Source of the DNA: Pseudomonas sp. LP_7_YM | GTDB lineage: Bacteria > Pseudomonadota > Gammaproteobacteria > Pseudomonadales > Pseudomonadaceae | Direction of reading: 5' to 3' | Assembly: GCF_004364435.1 (NCBI RefSeq) | Contig: NZ_SOCT01000001.1 | Location: 248,001-312,000 of the forward strand | DNA length: 64,000 nucleotides | Shown: in pieces, positions 8,962 through 18,514 of the stretch | Layout of the letters: each line of letters starts with the position of its first letter | How positions within the stretch are numbered: position 1 is the stretch's first letter | Position numbers and translations under genes: made by a program | The notes under the pieces: model-generated | The model's input: the letters and a program-made list of their open reading frames with translations, nothing else | Told to the model about the DNA's origin: nothing | The model's database searches: none

Positions 8962-10166
8962 ACGTGCGTGTCCTCCTGCTTGTGTAGCTGTGAGTAGATA
9001 CTTTCCAGCTGTGCGGCGGACACCGACCAGTCGTGGTATTGACGCACATAGGCCCGGCCGGCCTCGCCGATTCCGGCCAGCCGCGCAGGCTGTTCAATGG
9101 CTTCAGCCAGCATCCGGGCCAAGCCCTGGGCATCGTCACAGCCCAGATAATGGGTGCCGTTGATGACCTGCAGCCCTGAACTTCCCTGCTCGGTAGTCAC
9201 GACCGTAAGGCCTGCGGCCATGGCTTCCAGGACCTTGAGTTTCGAGCCGCCGCCTTCGCGCAGGGGTGCAAAGAAGATTGCCGCTTCTTTTTGTACCGTG
9301 CGCAAGTCCGGGATGTAGCCAAGCCAGTCGATGCGCGGATCTGCCCAGCGCTGTGGCCAACTGTGGGGCAAGGCATATCCGCCGATGGTCAGGCGTACCA
9401 TCGGGTCGATCTGCCAGACCTTGGGCATAATCTGTTCCAGCGCCCATTGCACGGCGTCGACATTTGGCCCGTACTCGTAATTGCCAATGAACAACAGGCG
9501 GCGACTGTAGCGGTCCGGGTTGACCTGGGCGTAGTAGTCGCAATCCACGCCATTGACCACCAGACGGGTCGCACGCGAGGTCATGCGGGTCAGGCCCTTG
9601 GCATCATCTTCAGTCACGGCGACCAATTGGCGGGTCTGCGGGAAAATACGCTTTTCCCACTGCCGATAACGCCATTGATCGAAACGCACGAACGGCCGCG
9701 CCCAGCCGGGAAAGCCCAGGTAACTTGCCGCCCCCAGGCCCGACTCGATGTTGTGCTCGACCAGAATAAAAGGTTTGCCGGATTGCCTGAGCGGCGCTTC
9801 GAACGGCTGGAAGGCATAGCTGTGCTGAATCTGGATCACGTCCCAGGGTTCTTGCAGCAGGGTCTCGAACTGATCCTGCAGTGTTGGCGAAAAGCCATTG
9901 ACGCTGGCCAGCATCGGCGGGTGTGCGAAGACCACCGCCAGCAACGTGCGCAGACTGCGTAACGGCCGTCGCGGCACCACGATCAGCCGCTCCAGCCACG
10001 GTTCCAGCGCATCGCGCGCAGCGTCGTCGAGTGCGGCTTTGGACTGCACCAGTAAAGTGATGCGATGTCCGCGGGCTGCGAGGTTATGCAGCAGGTGATA
10101 TTCCCGTGTCTTGCCGCCGCTGGTGGTGGGCCAGGGTAAGTAGGGCAGTGTCCAGAGAATTCGCAT
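8952..10166 (-). CDS. pslH: PslH-like GT4 glycosyltransferase
   Basis: About 404 aa. It starts at the ATG at 10166, 2 bp after the pslG stop, giving MRILWTLPYLPWPTTSGGKT, the typical acceptor-domain start; upstream codons in the open frame lie within pslG and look non-coding. The donor domain has LLFIGNYEYGPNVDAVQW and FAPLREGGGSKLKVLEAMAAG, characteristic of this GT4 subgroup. Length agrees with PslH of P. aeruginosa as I recall it. One of three GT4 enzymes in the operon. Confidence 0.87.
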   Translation of the reverse strand: MRILWTLPYLPWPTTSGGKTREYHLLHNLAARGHRITLLVQSKAALDDAARDALEPWLERLIVVPRRPLRSLRTLLAVVFAHPPMLASVNGFSPTLQDQFETLLQEPWDVIQIQHSYAFQPFEAPLRQSGKPFILVEHNIESGLGAASYLGFPGWARPFVRFDQWRYRQWEKRIFPQTRQLVAVTEDDAKGLTRMTSRATRLVVNGVDCDYYAQVNPDRYSRRLLFIGNYEYGPNVDAVQWALEQIMPKVWQIDPMVRLTIGGYALPHSWPQRWADPRIDWLGYIPDLRTVQKEAAIFFAPLREGGGSKLKVLEAMAAGLTVVTTEQGSSGLQVINGTHYLGCDDAQGLARMLAEAIEQPARLAGIGEAGRAYVRQYHDWSVSAAQLESIYSQLHKQEDTHVCA

Positions 10167-10168
10167 GA

Positions 10169-11482
10169 CTAGGGTTTCCAGGCCAGGACTTGCAGAGTGG
10201 CGGCCAACGGCATTGTCACGCCTTTGGCATCGGCCAGGTCGCGCCGGTTGCCGGTCAGAGGGTCGTACAAGGTGGCAGTGGTGATGCCGGGCAAATTCAA
10301 TGGCGCGCTGCTGGCACTCCATGCCATCAGCAGGTGCGTGCCGTCGGGCTTGTCCCAGGCAATAGCGAACAGATCCGCCGGCATCGACGTGGCCGGTGGT
10401 GGATCGGCCGGTTGCAGGGTCGGCCCGGTGACATCGAGAAAGTTTTTCAGCGCGGTGTAGACAGGCTTGGGTTCGCCGTCCAGATCCAGCAGCCCGTAAC
10501 TGCGGTCGCGGACGCTGGCGCGCTGATCCAGATCGCTAAGGTTGAACAGGAAGATGCGCTGATAATCCATGGTGCTCATCATCGCCAGACGACGCAGGGT
10601 GTAATCGGCCTGGCCGTCGACGCCGACCAGGTGCTGCATCTCCACCGGTCCGCTGTAGCTCGACCAGCCCCATTCGGTCGCCCACACCTGGCTGACACCT
10701 GCATCATGCAGGCTTTTGTTCAGGGTGTTGGCGAGTGTCAGAAAATCACGATCGGTCACCGAGTCCCCTTCCGGGTATTCGGAATACGGATGGTAGGCGG
10801 CGATGATGTCCTGACTGGCCAGGCCCTGATCGACCATCGACTGCAGCATCGAGCGAGTCGAGCCGCGTACCTGACCGTAATACGCAACGCCTGCGGTGAC
10901 GATCGGCTTGCCTGGGAGTGCGCTGCGAATGGCACTGGCCGTGGTGGTGAGCAATTGGTAATAGGCCACCGGATCCGCCTGGGGCAGCCAGACAATGTTC
11001 GGTTCGTTCCACACCTGCCAGTGACTGACTTGCGGGTAATGCCCGGCAAGCGCGGTCATGCGTTGGGCGAAGAGGCTGTTATCCCGGGGCGGGTATTGAC
11101 CCGGATTGGTGGCGCCTTGCGGCGCGCTGCTGGCAAACGTTGGTGAGCCGACCATGTAGGCCACAGTGTTGTAATTATGGAGGCGGGCGGCGCTCATCGC
11201 GGCATCCAGGTCCGTGAGGTTGTACTGCCCCAACACCGGTTCCAGCACGGGCCAATGCAGGGTCCAGCGAATCCAGTTCAGGCCCAGTTCGTCGAGCCGG
11301 GTCATTTGTTTGTCGTAGACCTGCGAGGCGAAGTACTGGAACTGTACGTTGACCCCCAGAAAATCCTTCCAGGTCACGGCGCGTTGCCCGCGCAACAGGA
11401 CTTCAGCCTCCGCTGGCGGGGTAACGCAGGTCAACACACTGGCGCTGAGAACCGCCATCGCCAATAACGCTTTGCTCTTCAT
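10169..11482 (-). CDS. pslG: PslG-like secreted glycoside hydrolase (GH39 type)
   Basis: About 437 aa with a signal peptide (residues 1-26, ending TPPAEA). The (beta/alpha)8 domain has the clan GH-A catalytic pair: acid/base Glu160 in WQVWNEPN and nucleophile Glu270 in WATEWGWSS. PslG of P. aeruginosa cleaves Psl polysaccharide and affects matrix assembly; this protein should act on the polymer in the periplasm or outside. The C-terminal beta-sandwich (from about residue 345) follows the family layout. Its ATG directly abuts the pslF stop with no spacing. Confidence 0.88.
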   Translation of the reverse strand: MKSKALLAMAVLSASVLTCVTPPAEAEVLLRGQRAVTWKDFLGVNVQFQYFASQVYDKQMTRLDELGLNWIRWTLHWPVLEPVLGQYNLTDLDAAMSAARLHNYNTVAYMVGSPTFASSAPQGATNPGQYPPRDNSLFAQRMTALAGHYPQVSHWQVWNEPNIVWLPQADPVAYYQLLTTTASAIRSALPGKPIVTAGVAYYGQVRGSTRSMLQSMVDQGLASQDIIAAYHPYSEYPEGDSVTDRDFLTLANTLNKSLHDAGVSQVWATEWGWSSYSGPVEMQHLVGVDGQADYTLRRLAMMSTMDYQRIFLFNLSDLDQRASVRDRSYGLLDLDGEPKPVYTALKNFLDVTGPTLQPADPPPATSMPADLFAIAWDKPDGTHLLMAWSASSAPLNLPGITTATLYDPLTGNRRDLADAKGVTMPLAATLQVLAWKP

Positions 11483-12661
11483 TCAGCGTACCTCGCAAGC
11501 ATGTTGGAAGATTTCGCGAAAGCGCTCGGCCGTCAGGCTCCACACCCGCTCCCGACCCAGGACCGCGGCCCGATCAGCCCACACCTGAGCCATTTGCGGC
11601 TGTTCGCACAGGCGCGACAGGGCATCGGTCAGCGCTTGAACATTGCCCTGCGGATAGATGTCGCCGTTGCCGTGGGACACTTCCTCGGCGAACGAGCGGG
11701 CGTCCGAGGTGATCACCCCACGCCCGCAGGCTGTGGCCCACGACAACGCGCCGCTGGTGCCCCGCAGCGTGCCGAGAATCTTCAGTTTGCTCGACTCCCG
11801 GTAGGGCAGAACCATGACGTGGTGGGCCTGGATCACCTGAGGGATCTGCGCCGCGGGTAGATCCAGGTGCCAGCTGGTCAAATCCGTGAGCCCCAACTCG
11901 CGGATACGTTGGCGCAATTGCTCCAGATAGCTGCCGGAAGGGCCGAATGCCATTTCCGGTTCACTACCGCCTGCCAGGGTCAGCCGTACTTGAGGGCGCA
12001 AAGCGGGTTTTGCCACGAACAGCCGGGCGAGGGCCTCCAGCAGATCCTCGATGCCTTTGCCACGGTAGATGAAGCCGAAGTAGAGCAGTTTCAGGGGTTG
12101 CAGCGGCGGCAGCGGCACGGGTGCGATGGACAGGTTGCCGTGGGGAACCACCGCCATTTGCGCTTGCCGCAGCCTCATGCGTTGTTTGAGGCTGCGGTTG
12201 CCAGCCTGGGTCAGGGTAATCAGACGCGTCAGTTGTCGCGCCAGCTGACGCTCCTCGTGCAGACACAGCGGGTCTGCCAGGACGGTAGCGACTTCCGGCA
12301 AGGGCGAGCGCAGCGATGCCATCATCGACAGTGGCCACGGCAGGTGTTGCCTGCGCCAGACCAGCCGCTCCGGGTCGTGCACCGTCGCAGTCAGGGGCAG
12401 ATGCGGAAAACGCTGGCGCAACGCTAGCAAGGCATGGAATTCGGCGAGGCGTCCGCCACCGATTTCAGCGTGCACCAGATCGAAATCGTGCCAGTCGACC
12501 TCATTCACCCGCTGTCGGGCGGCCTGGGGATCGTTGCCGACACCTTGCAGCGGGGTTCTGACACGCACGCCCAGATCCTCAAGCGCCTGCTTCAGATGAC
12601 CGGCGTAGTCGGCGATGCCATTCTGCTCGGGCGGCAGCGGGGCGAGGAGGGCGATCTGCAT
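11483..12661 (-). CDS. pslF: PslF-like GT4 glycosyltransferase
   Basis: About 392 aa. The N-terminus MQIALLAPLPPEQNGIADY is the GPP-type loop of GT4 acceptor domains; the donor domain has LLYFGFIYRGKGIEDLLEAL and TSGALSWATACGRGVI. I start it at the ATG at 12661, one base after the pslE stop. The frame also opens with a TTG at 12688, which is less likely. Together with PslH and PslI it would assemble the repeat unit. Confidence 0.86.
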   Translation of the reverse strand: MQIALLAPLPPEQNGIADYAGHLKQALEDLGVRVRTPLQGVGNDPQAARQRVNEVDWHDFDLVHAEIGGGRLAEFHALLALRQRFPHLPLTATVHDPERLVWRRQHLPWPLSMMASLRSPLPEVATVLADPLCLHEERQLARQLTRLITLTQAGNRSLKQRMRLRQAQMAVVPHGNLSIAPVPLPPLQPLKLLYFGFIYRGKGIEDLLEALARLFVAKPALRPQVRLTLAGGSEPEMAFGPSGSYLEQLRQRIRELGLTDLTSWHLDLPAAQIPQVIQAHHVMVLPYRESSKLKILGTLRGTSGALSWATACGRGVITSDARSFAEEVSHGNGDIYPQGNVQALTDALSRLCEQPQMAQVWADRAAVLGRERVWSLTAERFREIFQHACEVR

Positions 12662-12662
12662 C

Positions 12663-14657
12663 TCAGGATTGACTCCGATAGCGGCCAAGCCAGGTCAACA
12701 CTTTCTGCGGGATCTGGAAATGCCGACGATTAAGGATGACGCCGTCAACGCGGCCAAAGGCTGTGGACAGGGTAGCGAGAGCATTCTGCAGCTTCGGCAC
12801 TGTGGATTTATCGGCTTCCAGCACCAGCACGATCAGGTCGGCGTCGCGCAGGTGGATGAACGTTTCCTGGCGCGTGAAAAAGGCCGACGCGTCGATGAGC
12901 TGGATTTCACCTGGTTCTACTGGTCGGTCATCACCAACACGAACGCGGTGACCCAACTCCTGCAATAGATCGCGCAGATGTTCGACGATGAACGTCACCC
13001 CTTCGCCGGAATGGGCCGAAGTCATGCCGATGCTCAGGCCTCGCTGCGGCACCTGCTTGAGCGGCAGCACACTGTAAAGGCGATAGAGGCTGGCGGTGAA
13101 CGCACTACGGTGCTGTGGCCCCTGCGTACCCAGGTCCTGCAGCGTTGTCCAGACTGGCACGCCGAATTGGGGCTCGATCTTGTCGGCATCGTGAATACGT
13201 TGATCCAGCAGGTAGAACAGGTACATCGCCAAGGCGCCGACGCCCAGGCTCAAGGGAATCGCCACTAACAACAGCATCAGGCTTTTCGGAAAGACCTTGC
13301 TGGGGTTAAACGTCGCAGGTTCGATGACTGCAATGTTGCTGATGCGTTTGTTGTCCAGCTCCTGATCGATGCGGGCTTTCTCCAGGCTGTCGGTATAGAG
13401 CGTGTAGTTCTTGGCTTCGGCTTCCAGTTCGCTCTGCAGGTGTGAGAACTGCGGTTCGAGATCCAGCGCCCGTTGCCGGTCTTTTTCCAGCTGCGCCAGT
13501 TGCCCGTCCAGTTGTTGCAACTGGACCAGCAACCGGGCATAGCTGGCCTGCTGGTCGTTCAGGATGTTCTGCAAACGGGTGAATAACGGGTTGGGCGCAA
13601 TGTTTTCGGTTCTCTGCACCGTGGTGCTCTGGCTCGACCACAGGGCCTTGAGGGCCTTGATTTCGTTGTCCAGGGCCTGGACCGGTGGTGCACTTTCCTT
13701 GAATGAGCGCAGCAGCTCCTGCCGCTCGACTTCCTTGCTGTTGATCCGGTTCTGCAGGTCCTGGCGAGTGGGGTTGAGCGCCAGCTCCTTGCCGGAACTG
13801 ATCAATCGAGTCTGCTTGTTGATCTGTTCCTGAATCTTGCCGATCCCGGCCTTGGTCGCGGCGAGGGAGCGCAGGGTGTTGTTGCGCTCGGTGCGCAAAT
13901 CGTTGAGCCCCTGAGCGACATCGGCCAGGCGCTGGGTAATGCTGATGGCTCCCAATTGGTTGAGCAGGGTCTGAATCTGATGCTTGTGAGAAAGAATATT
14001 GGCCTGGGTGTCTTTGACCGCCTGCTCATAAAAGGCATACAGGCTGACGCGTCCGAGGGTGCGGGTTCGCTCTTCCTGATAGCGCTCGACCCAGTTGGTC
14101 AACACTGCCTGGGCAATCTGCGGGTCGTTCCAGGTCAGCGTCAGCTCCATGACGGAAGATCCCGGATCATGGCTCACCTTGAAGTTTTTCTGCATCTCTT
14201 CTGTCAGACGGTCTTCGGGCGTGCGCTGCGCCAGCAGTCCCATGACCTCCAACATCCTGCGCATGGCATTGGCCAGCCAGTCGAAGGCGATATTGGGGGC
14301 ATTCTTCAGGGTCGCCATGAACCCGGAAGGCTGTGAAGCATGTGCCAGCGTTTCCATGTATTGCTGCGCCACCAGACCCGTAATCGGGCGGCCGGTGATC
14401 ATGCGTTCCTCATCCAGCAGCGGATCGCGCAGAGCGCTGGGCGTGGCGATGGACTGGCGGTCGGCCAGCTCGATCGGCACGGTGCTGGTGTCGCGTCCCG
14501 GCTTGATCAGCAGCAACGCAGTCGATTCATAGCGGCTGGGCAATAGAAAAGCACCCAGCACGATGATGGTGAAGGTCGCGATGACGGTGATGCGTATCTC
14601 GCGGCGAAAAATGAAAAACAGGCGTAACAGGTCGCGGAATGAGCGAATGGTGATCAT
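12663..14657 (-). CDS. pslE: PslE-like Wzz/GNVR chain-length and export protein
   Basis: Inner-membrane polysaccharide co-polymerase of about 664 aa. A transmembrane helix lies near residues 22-40 and a second near 455-480, with a long coiled-coil periplasmic region between them. The cytoplasmic C-terminus resembles the P-loop domain of bacterial tyrosine kinases, but its Walker A is degenerate (TSAHSGEGVTF, no GKS/T) and there is no C-terminal tyrosine cluster, so it is probably not a kinase. It should pair with the PslD lipoprotein to form the export channel. Length agrees with PslE of P. aeruginosa as I recall it. Confidence 0.88.
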   Translation of the reverse strand: MITIRSFRDLLRLFFIFRREIRITVIATFTIIVLGAFLLPSRYESTALLLIKPGRDTSTVPIELADRQSIATPSALRDPLLDEERMITGRPITGLVAQQYMETLAHASQPSGFMATLKNAPNIAFDWLANAMRRMLEVMGLLAQRTPEDRLTEEMQKNFKVSHDPGSSVMELTLTWNDPQIAQAVLTNWVERYQEERTRTLGRVSLYAFYEQAVKDTQANILSHKHQIQTLLNQLGAISITQRLADVAQGLNDLRTERNNTLRSLAATKAGIGKIQEQINKQTRLISSGKELALNPTRQDLQNRINSKEVERQELLRSFKESAPPVQALDNEIKALKALWSSQSTTVQRTENIAPNPLFTRLQNILNDQQASYARLLVQLQQLDGQLAQLEKDRQRALDLEPQFSHLQSELEAEAKNYTLYTDSLEKARIDQELDNKRISNIAVIEPATFNPSKVFPKSLMLLLVAIPLSLGVGALAMYLFYLLDQRIHDADKIEPQFGVPVWTTLQDLGTQGPQHRSAFTASLYRLYSVLPLKQVPQRGLSIGMTSAHSGEGVTFIVEHLRDLLQELGHRVRVGDDRPVEPGEIQLIDASAFFTRQETFIHLRDADLIVLVLEADKSTVPKLQNALATLSTAFGRVDGVILNRRHFQIPQKVLTWLGRYRSQS

Positions 14658-14675
14658 GTCGGCAATCCCTTCCGA

Positions 14676-15449
14676 TTAATTGCTGTCACGCAAGTTGTAA
14701 TTCACCCCGAAGCCCAGCGATTTCGAGAAGGGAATCAATTGGTTGAAATACATGTTCACGCCATCAACCTTGTTGCCGACCGTGGACTTGGGGACGAACA
14801 CAATATCACCGCGCTGTAGCAGCACCGGGGCGCTCGGGCCACCGCTGCCTGCATAGAGCAACTTGCTGTAATCGAAGAAATAGGTCTTGTAGAGGCCATC
14901 GTCGCCCTGGCGCAGTAAGGCCACCTTGCTGGCATCGGCATCGGCGTTGATTCCACCAACGCCCACCAGCGCCTGTTCCAGGTTGGTGGCCACTGGAACC
15001 GGCAGATTGGATGGATTGCGCACGGCCCCGCCGACGAACACCACATTGCTGGGCGCCTGACTGATGTTGATGGTCAGGGCGGTTTCCCGATAGACCGGCG
15101 CCAGCTTGCCTTCCAGCTCGGTGATCAACTGCGGGATGGTCAACCCGGCGGCCTTCACTGAACCGATGTAGGGGTAGGAAAAGGTGCCGTCGTTGAGCAC
15201 CGGGAACAGCGTCAGCTCATAGATCGAGTTCGCGGTAAACGCCGAGATCGACGGCGCTTCACCGGTGTTGCGCACGATACGCAAGGTATCGCCGGCATGG
15301 ATACGCTCGGGCGGCAATGGTTTGCCCGCCAAGGCACGGCCCGCGTCCTGCGCCGCCTTGATCTCGGGTGAATCGGGCAGCCCGATCCGTGCGGGCGTGT
15401 TGCATGCGCACAGCAGCACGGCGCTGGCAAGCAGCAGCGTGTACTTCAT
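14676..15449 (-). CDS. pslD: PslD-like Wza-family polysaccharide export lipoprotein
   Basis: About 257 aa from the ATG at 15449. The signal peptide MKYTLLLASAVLLCAC ends in a lipobox with Cys16. A Poly_export domain follows (IHAGDTLRIVRNTGE, YPYIGSVKAAGLTIPQLI) and then a SLBB-type region (VFVGGAVRNPSNLPV). It should sit in the periplasm or outer membrane as the export partner of PslE. An alternative ATG at 15473 has a good GGGAG site but would add eight residues before the signal peptide; the shorter form matches the family length. The 174 bp upstream to pslB is the largest gap in the operon. Confidence 0.88.
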   Translation of the reverse strand: MKYTLLLASAVLLCACNTPARIGLPDSPEIKAAQDAGRALAGKPLPPERIHAGDTLRIVRNTGEAPSISAFTANSIYELTLFPVLNDGTFSYPYIGSVKAAGLTIPQLITELEGKLAPVYRETALTINISQAPSNVVFVGGAVRNPSNLPVPVATNLEQALVGVGGINADADASKVALLRQGDDGLYKTYFFDYSKLLYAGSGGPSAPVLLQRGDIVFVPKSTVGNKVDGVNMYFNQLIPFSKSLGFGVNYNLRDSN

Positions 15450-15623
15450 TGGTCCAAAACTCCTGTCATCCATGAATAAGGCTCCCTTACGGGTAAAACG
15501 ATCATGTTGGCGAGACTGCCAAGCCCAATGTTTTTGATGTCGCGGTGTGAAGTATCCGGTGTTGCCGTTGCCTCGCACGGTTCAAGGCCGCGACGCGCGC
15601 GACCTTGGTCGTGATGCTGTCGA

Positions 15624-17078
15624 TCAGGTTTTCGGTGCGTCCGGAACCCGACCGTAGACGTCGGTAAAACGCACGATGTCGTCCTCGCCCAGGTACTCGC
15701 CGCTCTGGACTTCGATCATCACCAGATCGATCACCCCCGGATTGACCAGACGGTGGCTATGACCGGGCTTGATGAAAGTCGATTCGTTGGTGTCGAGCAT
15801 GAATTGGCGCTCGTTATTGGTCACTCGGGCCATGCCGCTGACCACGATCCAGTGCTCGCTGCGGTGATGGTGCATCTGCAACGACAACGACGCCTGCGGT
15901 TTGACCACGATGCGCTTGATCTTGAAGCGTTTGCCTTCCTCCAGCACCGTATAAGTGCCCCACGGACGCGTCACGGTGTTGTGCAACAGGTACGCCGGAT
16001 GACCTTGGCGCTTGAGTTCCTGGGCGATCAGTTTGACCTCCTGAGTGCGCTCGGCATCGGCGATCAGCAGCGCATCCGGGGTATCAATGATGATCAGGTT
16101 GTCCAGGCCTACGGCGCCGACCAAGCGTTTCTTTGAGTCGATGTAACAGTTGGTGACATCGTGCAACACCACCTGACCGTTGCACTGGTTGCCATTCTCG
16201 TCGGCGGGTGCCAGTTCACGAATGGCCTGCCACGAACCGATATCGCTCCAGCCGAGTTCGCAAGGCACGACGGCGACTTTTTGCGAGCGCTCCAGCAGCG
16301 CATAGTCGATGGAAATGTTCGGTACCTCGGTGAAGGTGGCGGCGTCCAGTTCGGTCTGCGATTCGTGGTCGCCTACCTTGCTGAGACTCTGCGCGAGGCA
16401 TTGCCGTACCGCATCCAGCACGTCGGGGGCATGGGTTTCCAGTTCCCGCAACAACACGTCGACGCGCATGCAGAACATCCCGGCGTTCCATAGGTGCAGA
16501 CCGTTCTTTAGGTATTCGCTGGCGGCGGCGGCATCGGGTTTCTCGACGAAACGCGCGACCTGGTAGCCTTTCTCATTCAGGGCCTGGCCTTTTTCGATGT
16601 AGCCAAACCCGGTTTCGGCACGGGTCGGAACCAGGCCGAAAGTCACCAGCCAACCCTCTTCGCAAAGGGCCTGCGCCGTAGCGACCGCCCCAGCGAATGC
16701 GTCGAAATCGCTGATCAACTGGTCGGCGGGGAGGATCAGCAGTTGCGCGTCATGACCGTGCAGGGCTTGCACATGTAAAGCGGCGGCAGCGATCGCCGGC
16801 GCCGTGTTGCGGCCAAAGGGTTCCAGCAAAAAGTCCAGCTGGATCTTGTGTGCATTCAACAATCGATACTCATCGACAGTGCGAAAATACACTTCGCGGT
16901 TGGTCACCGTCAGCAGGTGGTGCACACCCGGCAGGCCGCTGGCACGTTTGAAGGTTTTCTGCAGCAGACTTTCGTCATCTGGCAATCGCATGAACGGTTT
17001 GGGCATTGCTTCACGGGAGACTGGCCACAAACGGGTGCCGGCGCCGCCGGCGATAATGCAGGGAATCAGGGTGCCCAT
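15624..17078 (-). CDS. pslB: PslB-like mannose-1-phosphate guanylyltransferase / mannose-6-phosphate isomerase
   Basis: Bifunctional sugar-nucleotide enzyme of about 484 aa making GDP-mannose. The N-terminal nucleotidyltransferase has IIAGGAGTRLWPVSREAMPKP and the FVEKPD motif. The C-terminal cupin (type II PMI) has RPWGTYTVLEEG, the metal ligands in LQMHHHRSEHW and PGHSHRL. The ATG at 17078 shares one base with the pslA stop (TGATG). Similar to AlgA/ManC; its place in the operon points to PslB. Confidence 0.92.
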   Translation of the reverse strand: MGTLIPCIIAGGAGTRLWPVSREAMPKPFMRLPDDESLLQKTFKRASGLPGVHHLLTVTNREVYFRTVDEYRLLNAHKIQLDFLLEPFGRNTAPAIAAAALHVQALHGHDAQLLILPADQLISDFDAFAGAVATAQALCEEGWLVTFGLVPTRAETGFGYIEKGQALNEKGYQVARFVEKPDAAAASEYLKNGLHLWNAGMFCMRVDVLLRELETHAPDVLDAVRQCLAQSLSKVGDHESQTELDAATFTEVPNISIDYALLERSQKVAVVPCELGWSDIGSWQAIRELAPADENGNQCNGQVVLHDVTNCYIDSKKRLVGAVGLDNLIIIDTPDALLIADAERTQEVKLIAQELKRQGHPAYLLHNTVTRPWGTYTVLEEGKRFKIKRIVVKPQASLSLQMHHHRSEHWIVVSGMARVTNNERQFMLDTNESTFIKPGHSHRLVNPGVIDLVMIEVQSGEYLGEDDIVRFTDVYGRVPDAPKT

Positions 17079-18514
17079 CAGTAGGCCTCTCGAGAGAAAA
17101 GCACTGCCGGAACAGTGCGCAGAAGGATGTAGAGATCGAACCACACGGACCAGTTTTCGATGTATTCAAGATCGAACTCGATGCGCTTTTCGATTTTTTC
17201 CACGGTATCTGTCTCACCACGAAAGCCGTTGATCTGCGCCAGTCCGGTGATGCCCGGCTTGACCCGATGACGCGAGGTGTACTCCTTGACAGCTTGCTCG
17301 AACAAAATGCCGGCGGCCTTGGTGGCCGTGGCATGTGGGCGCGGCCCCACCATCGACATACTGCCCGCGAACACGTTGAACAACTGCGGCAACTCATCCA
17401 GGCTGGTCTTGCGAATGAAGCGCCCGACCCGCGTGATCCTGGCATCACCCTTGACGGTCTGTTGCTCGGCGGTTGCATCAGCCTGATGGCTGTACATCGA
17501 GCGGAATTTGCACACAGTGATCAAGCGGTTGTTGTAGCCATAACGCTTTTGCCAGAACAGCACCGGCCCTCTGGAGTCCAGCTTGATCGCCAATGCGATC
17601 ACCAGCAGGATCGGGGACAACAGCAGGATAGCAAGGCTCGAGAGCAGCATGTCCTCGGTGCGCTTGAACAACGGCGACCAACCGCGCAAGGGCACTTCCG
17701 AGGCATTGAACATCGGCAGGCTGGCCACTTCGGTGATGCGGTTATGGGCGTGCCGGAAGGCCACCATGTCCGGAACCAGCAACACGTTCACAGGCAGACG
17801 TCGCAGCTCGCGAATGATGTAATTCATGCGGTTTTCGGCCGACCAGGGCAGGGCGACCAGCACCTGAGTGACCTTCTCTTGGCGAATCAGGACTTCCAGG
17901 TCGCGGATGTTGCCCAGCAGGGGCAGGTTGACCATGGTTTTTGGCAAACGGCCGATGCGGTCGTCAATGAAACCCAGAACCCCCGAGCGGATATCCTGGT
18001 TCTGCAGCAGGTATTCGGCCAGCCGTTGGCCATTTTCGGTGGCGCCGAGGATCACTGCGTTCTGGAGGAAGAATCCGCGGGCCATCAGATGCTTGAAGAT
18101 CAACAGCAACAGCAGGCGCTCTACGCAGAACATCACCAGGCTGGCGAGGAACCAGGCCATCAGTTGTCCGCGGGTGACGTAACCGAACAGCGCCATGGCA
18201 TGTTGCATGAAGAGCAGGACACAGAATGCCGAGGACCAGATGAACAGGATCATCTTGAAGCGAGAGCGATTGCTGAAGATGCTTTCGGAATACACCCCGA
18301 GTGCCTGGAACATGAGCACGCAGACCACTGCGAACAGCACCTGCAACATCAGATAGCTTTGCGGGACTTCGGAAAGTCCGTCTTGCCAGAAGCAAAGGAT
18401 CAAGAGGCCGGGCAGAATGCAGGTCACTCCATGGACCAGCCTGACGGCGAACAGGAAATACTCGATCAGACTCGTGCGGCTGAGCAGAAGACTGTCGACC
18501 GGTTGCAGTCGCAT
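17078..18514 (-). CDS. pslA: PslA-like undecaprenyl-phosphate glucose phosphotransferase
   Basis: WcaJ-type polyprenyl-phosphate sugar phosphotransferase of about 478 aa that primes polymer synthesis. Four or five membrane segments lie in residues 15-145, then a Rossmann-like soluble region ([18 protein letters not shown]), then the catalytic bacterial sugar transferase domain from about residue 283: [42 protein letters not shown] and the [10 protein letters not shown] motif. The start ATG is preceded by GAGG at about 8 bp. It is the first gene of the minus-strand operon. Confidence 0.92.
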   Translation of the reverse strand: MRLQPVDSLLLSRTSLIEYFLFAVRLVHGVTCILPGLLILCFWQDGLSEVPQSYLMLQVLFAVVCVLMFQALGVYSESIFSNRSRFKMILFIWSSAFCVLLFMQHAMALFGYVTRGQLMAWFLASLVMFCVERLLLLLIFKHLMARGFFLQNAVILGATENGQRLAEYLLQNQDIRSGVLGFIDDRIGRLPKTMVNLPLLGNIRDLEVLIRQEKVTQVLVALPWSAENRMNYIIRELRRLPVNVLLVPDMVAFRHAHNRITEVASLPMFNASEVPLRGWSPLFKRTEDMLLSSLAILLLSPILLVIALAIKLDSRGPVLFWQKRYGYNNRLITVCKFRSMYSHQADATAEQQTVKGDARITRVGRFIRKTSLDELPQLFNVFAGSMSMVGPRPHATATKAAGILFEQAVKEYTSRHRVKPGITGLAQINGFRGETDTVEKIEKRIEFDLEYIENWSVWFDLYILLRTVPAVLFSREAY

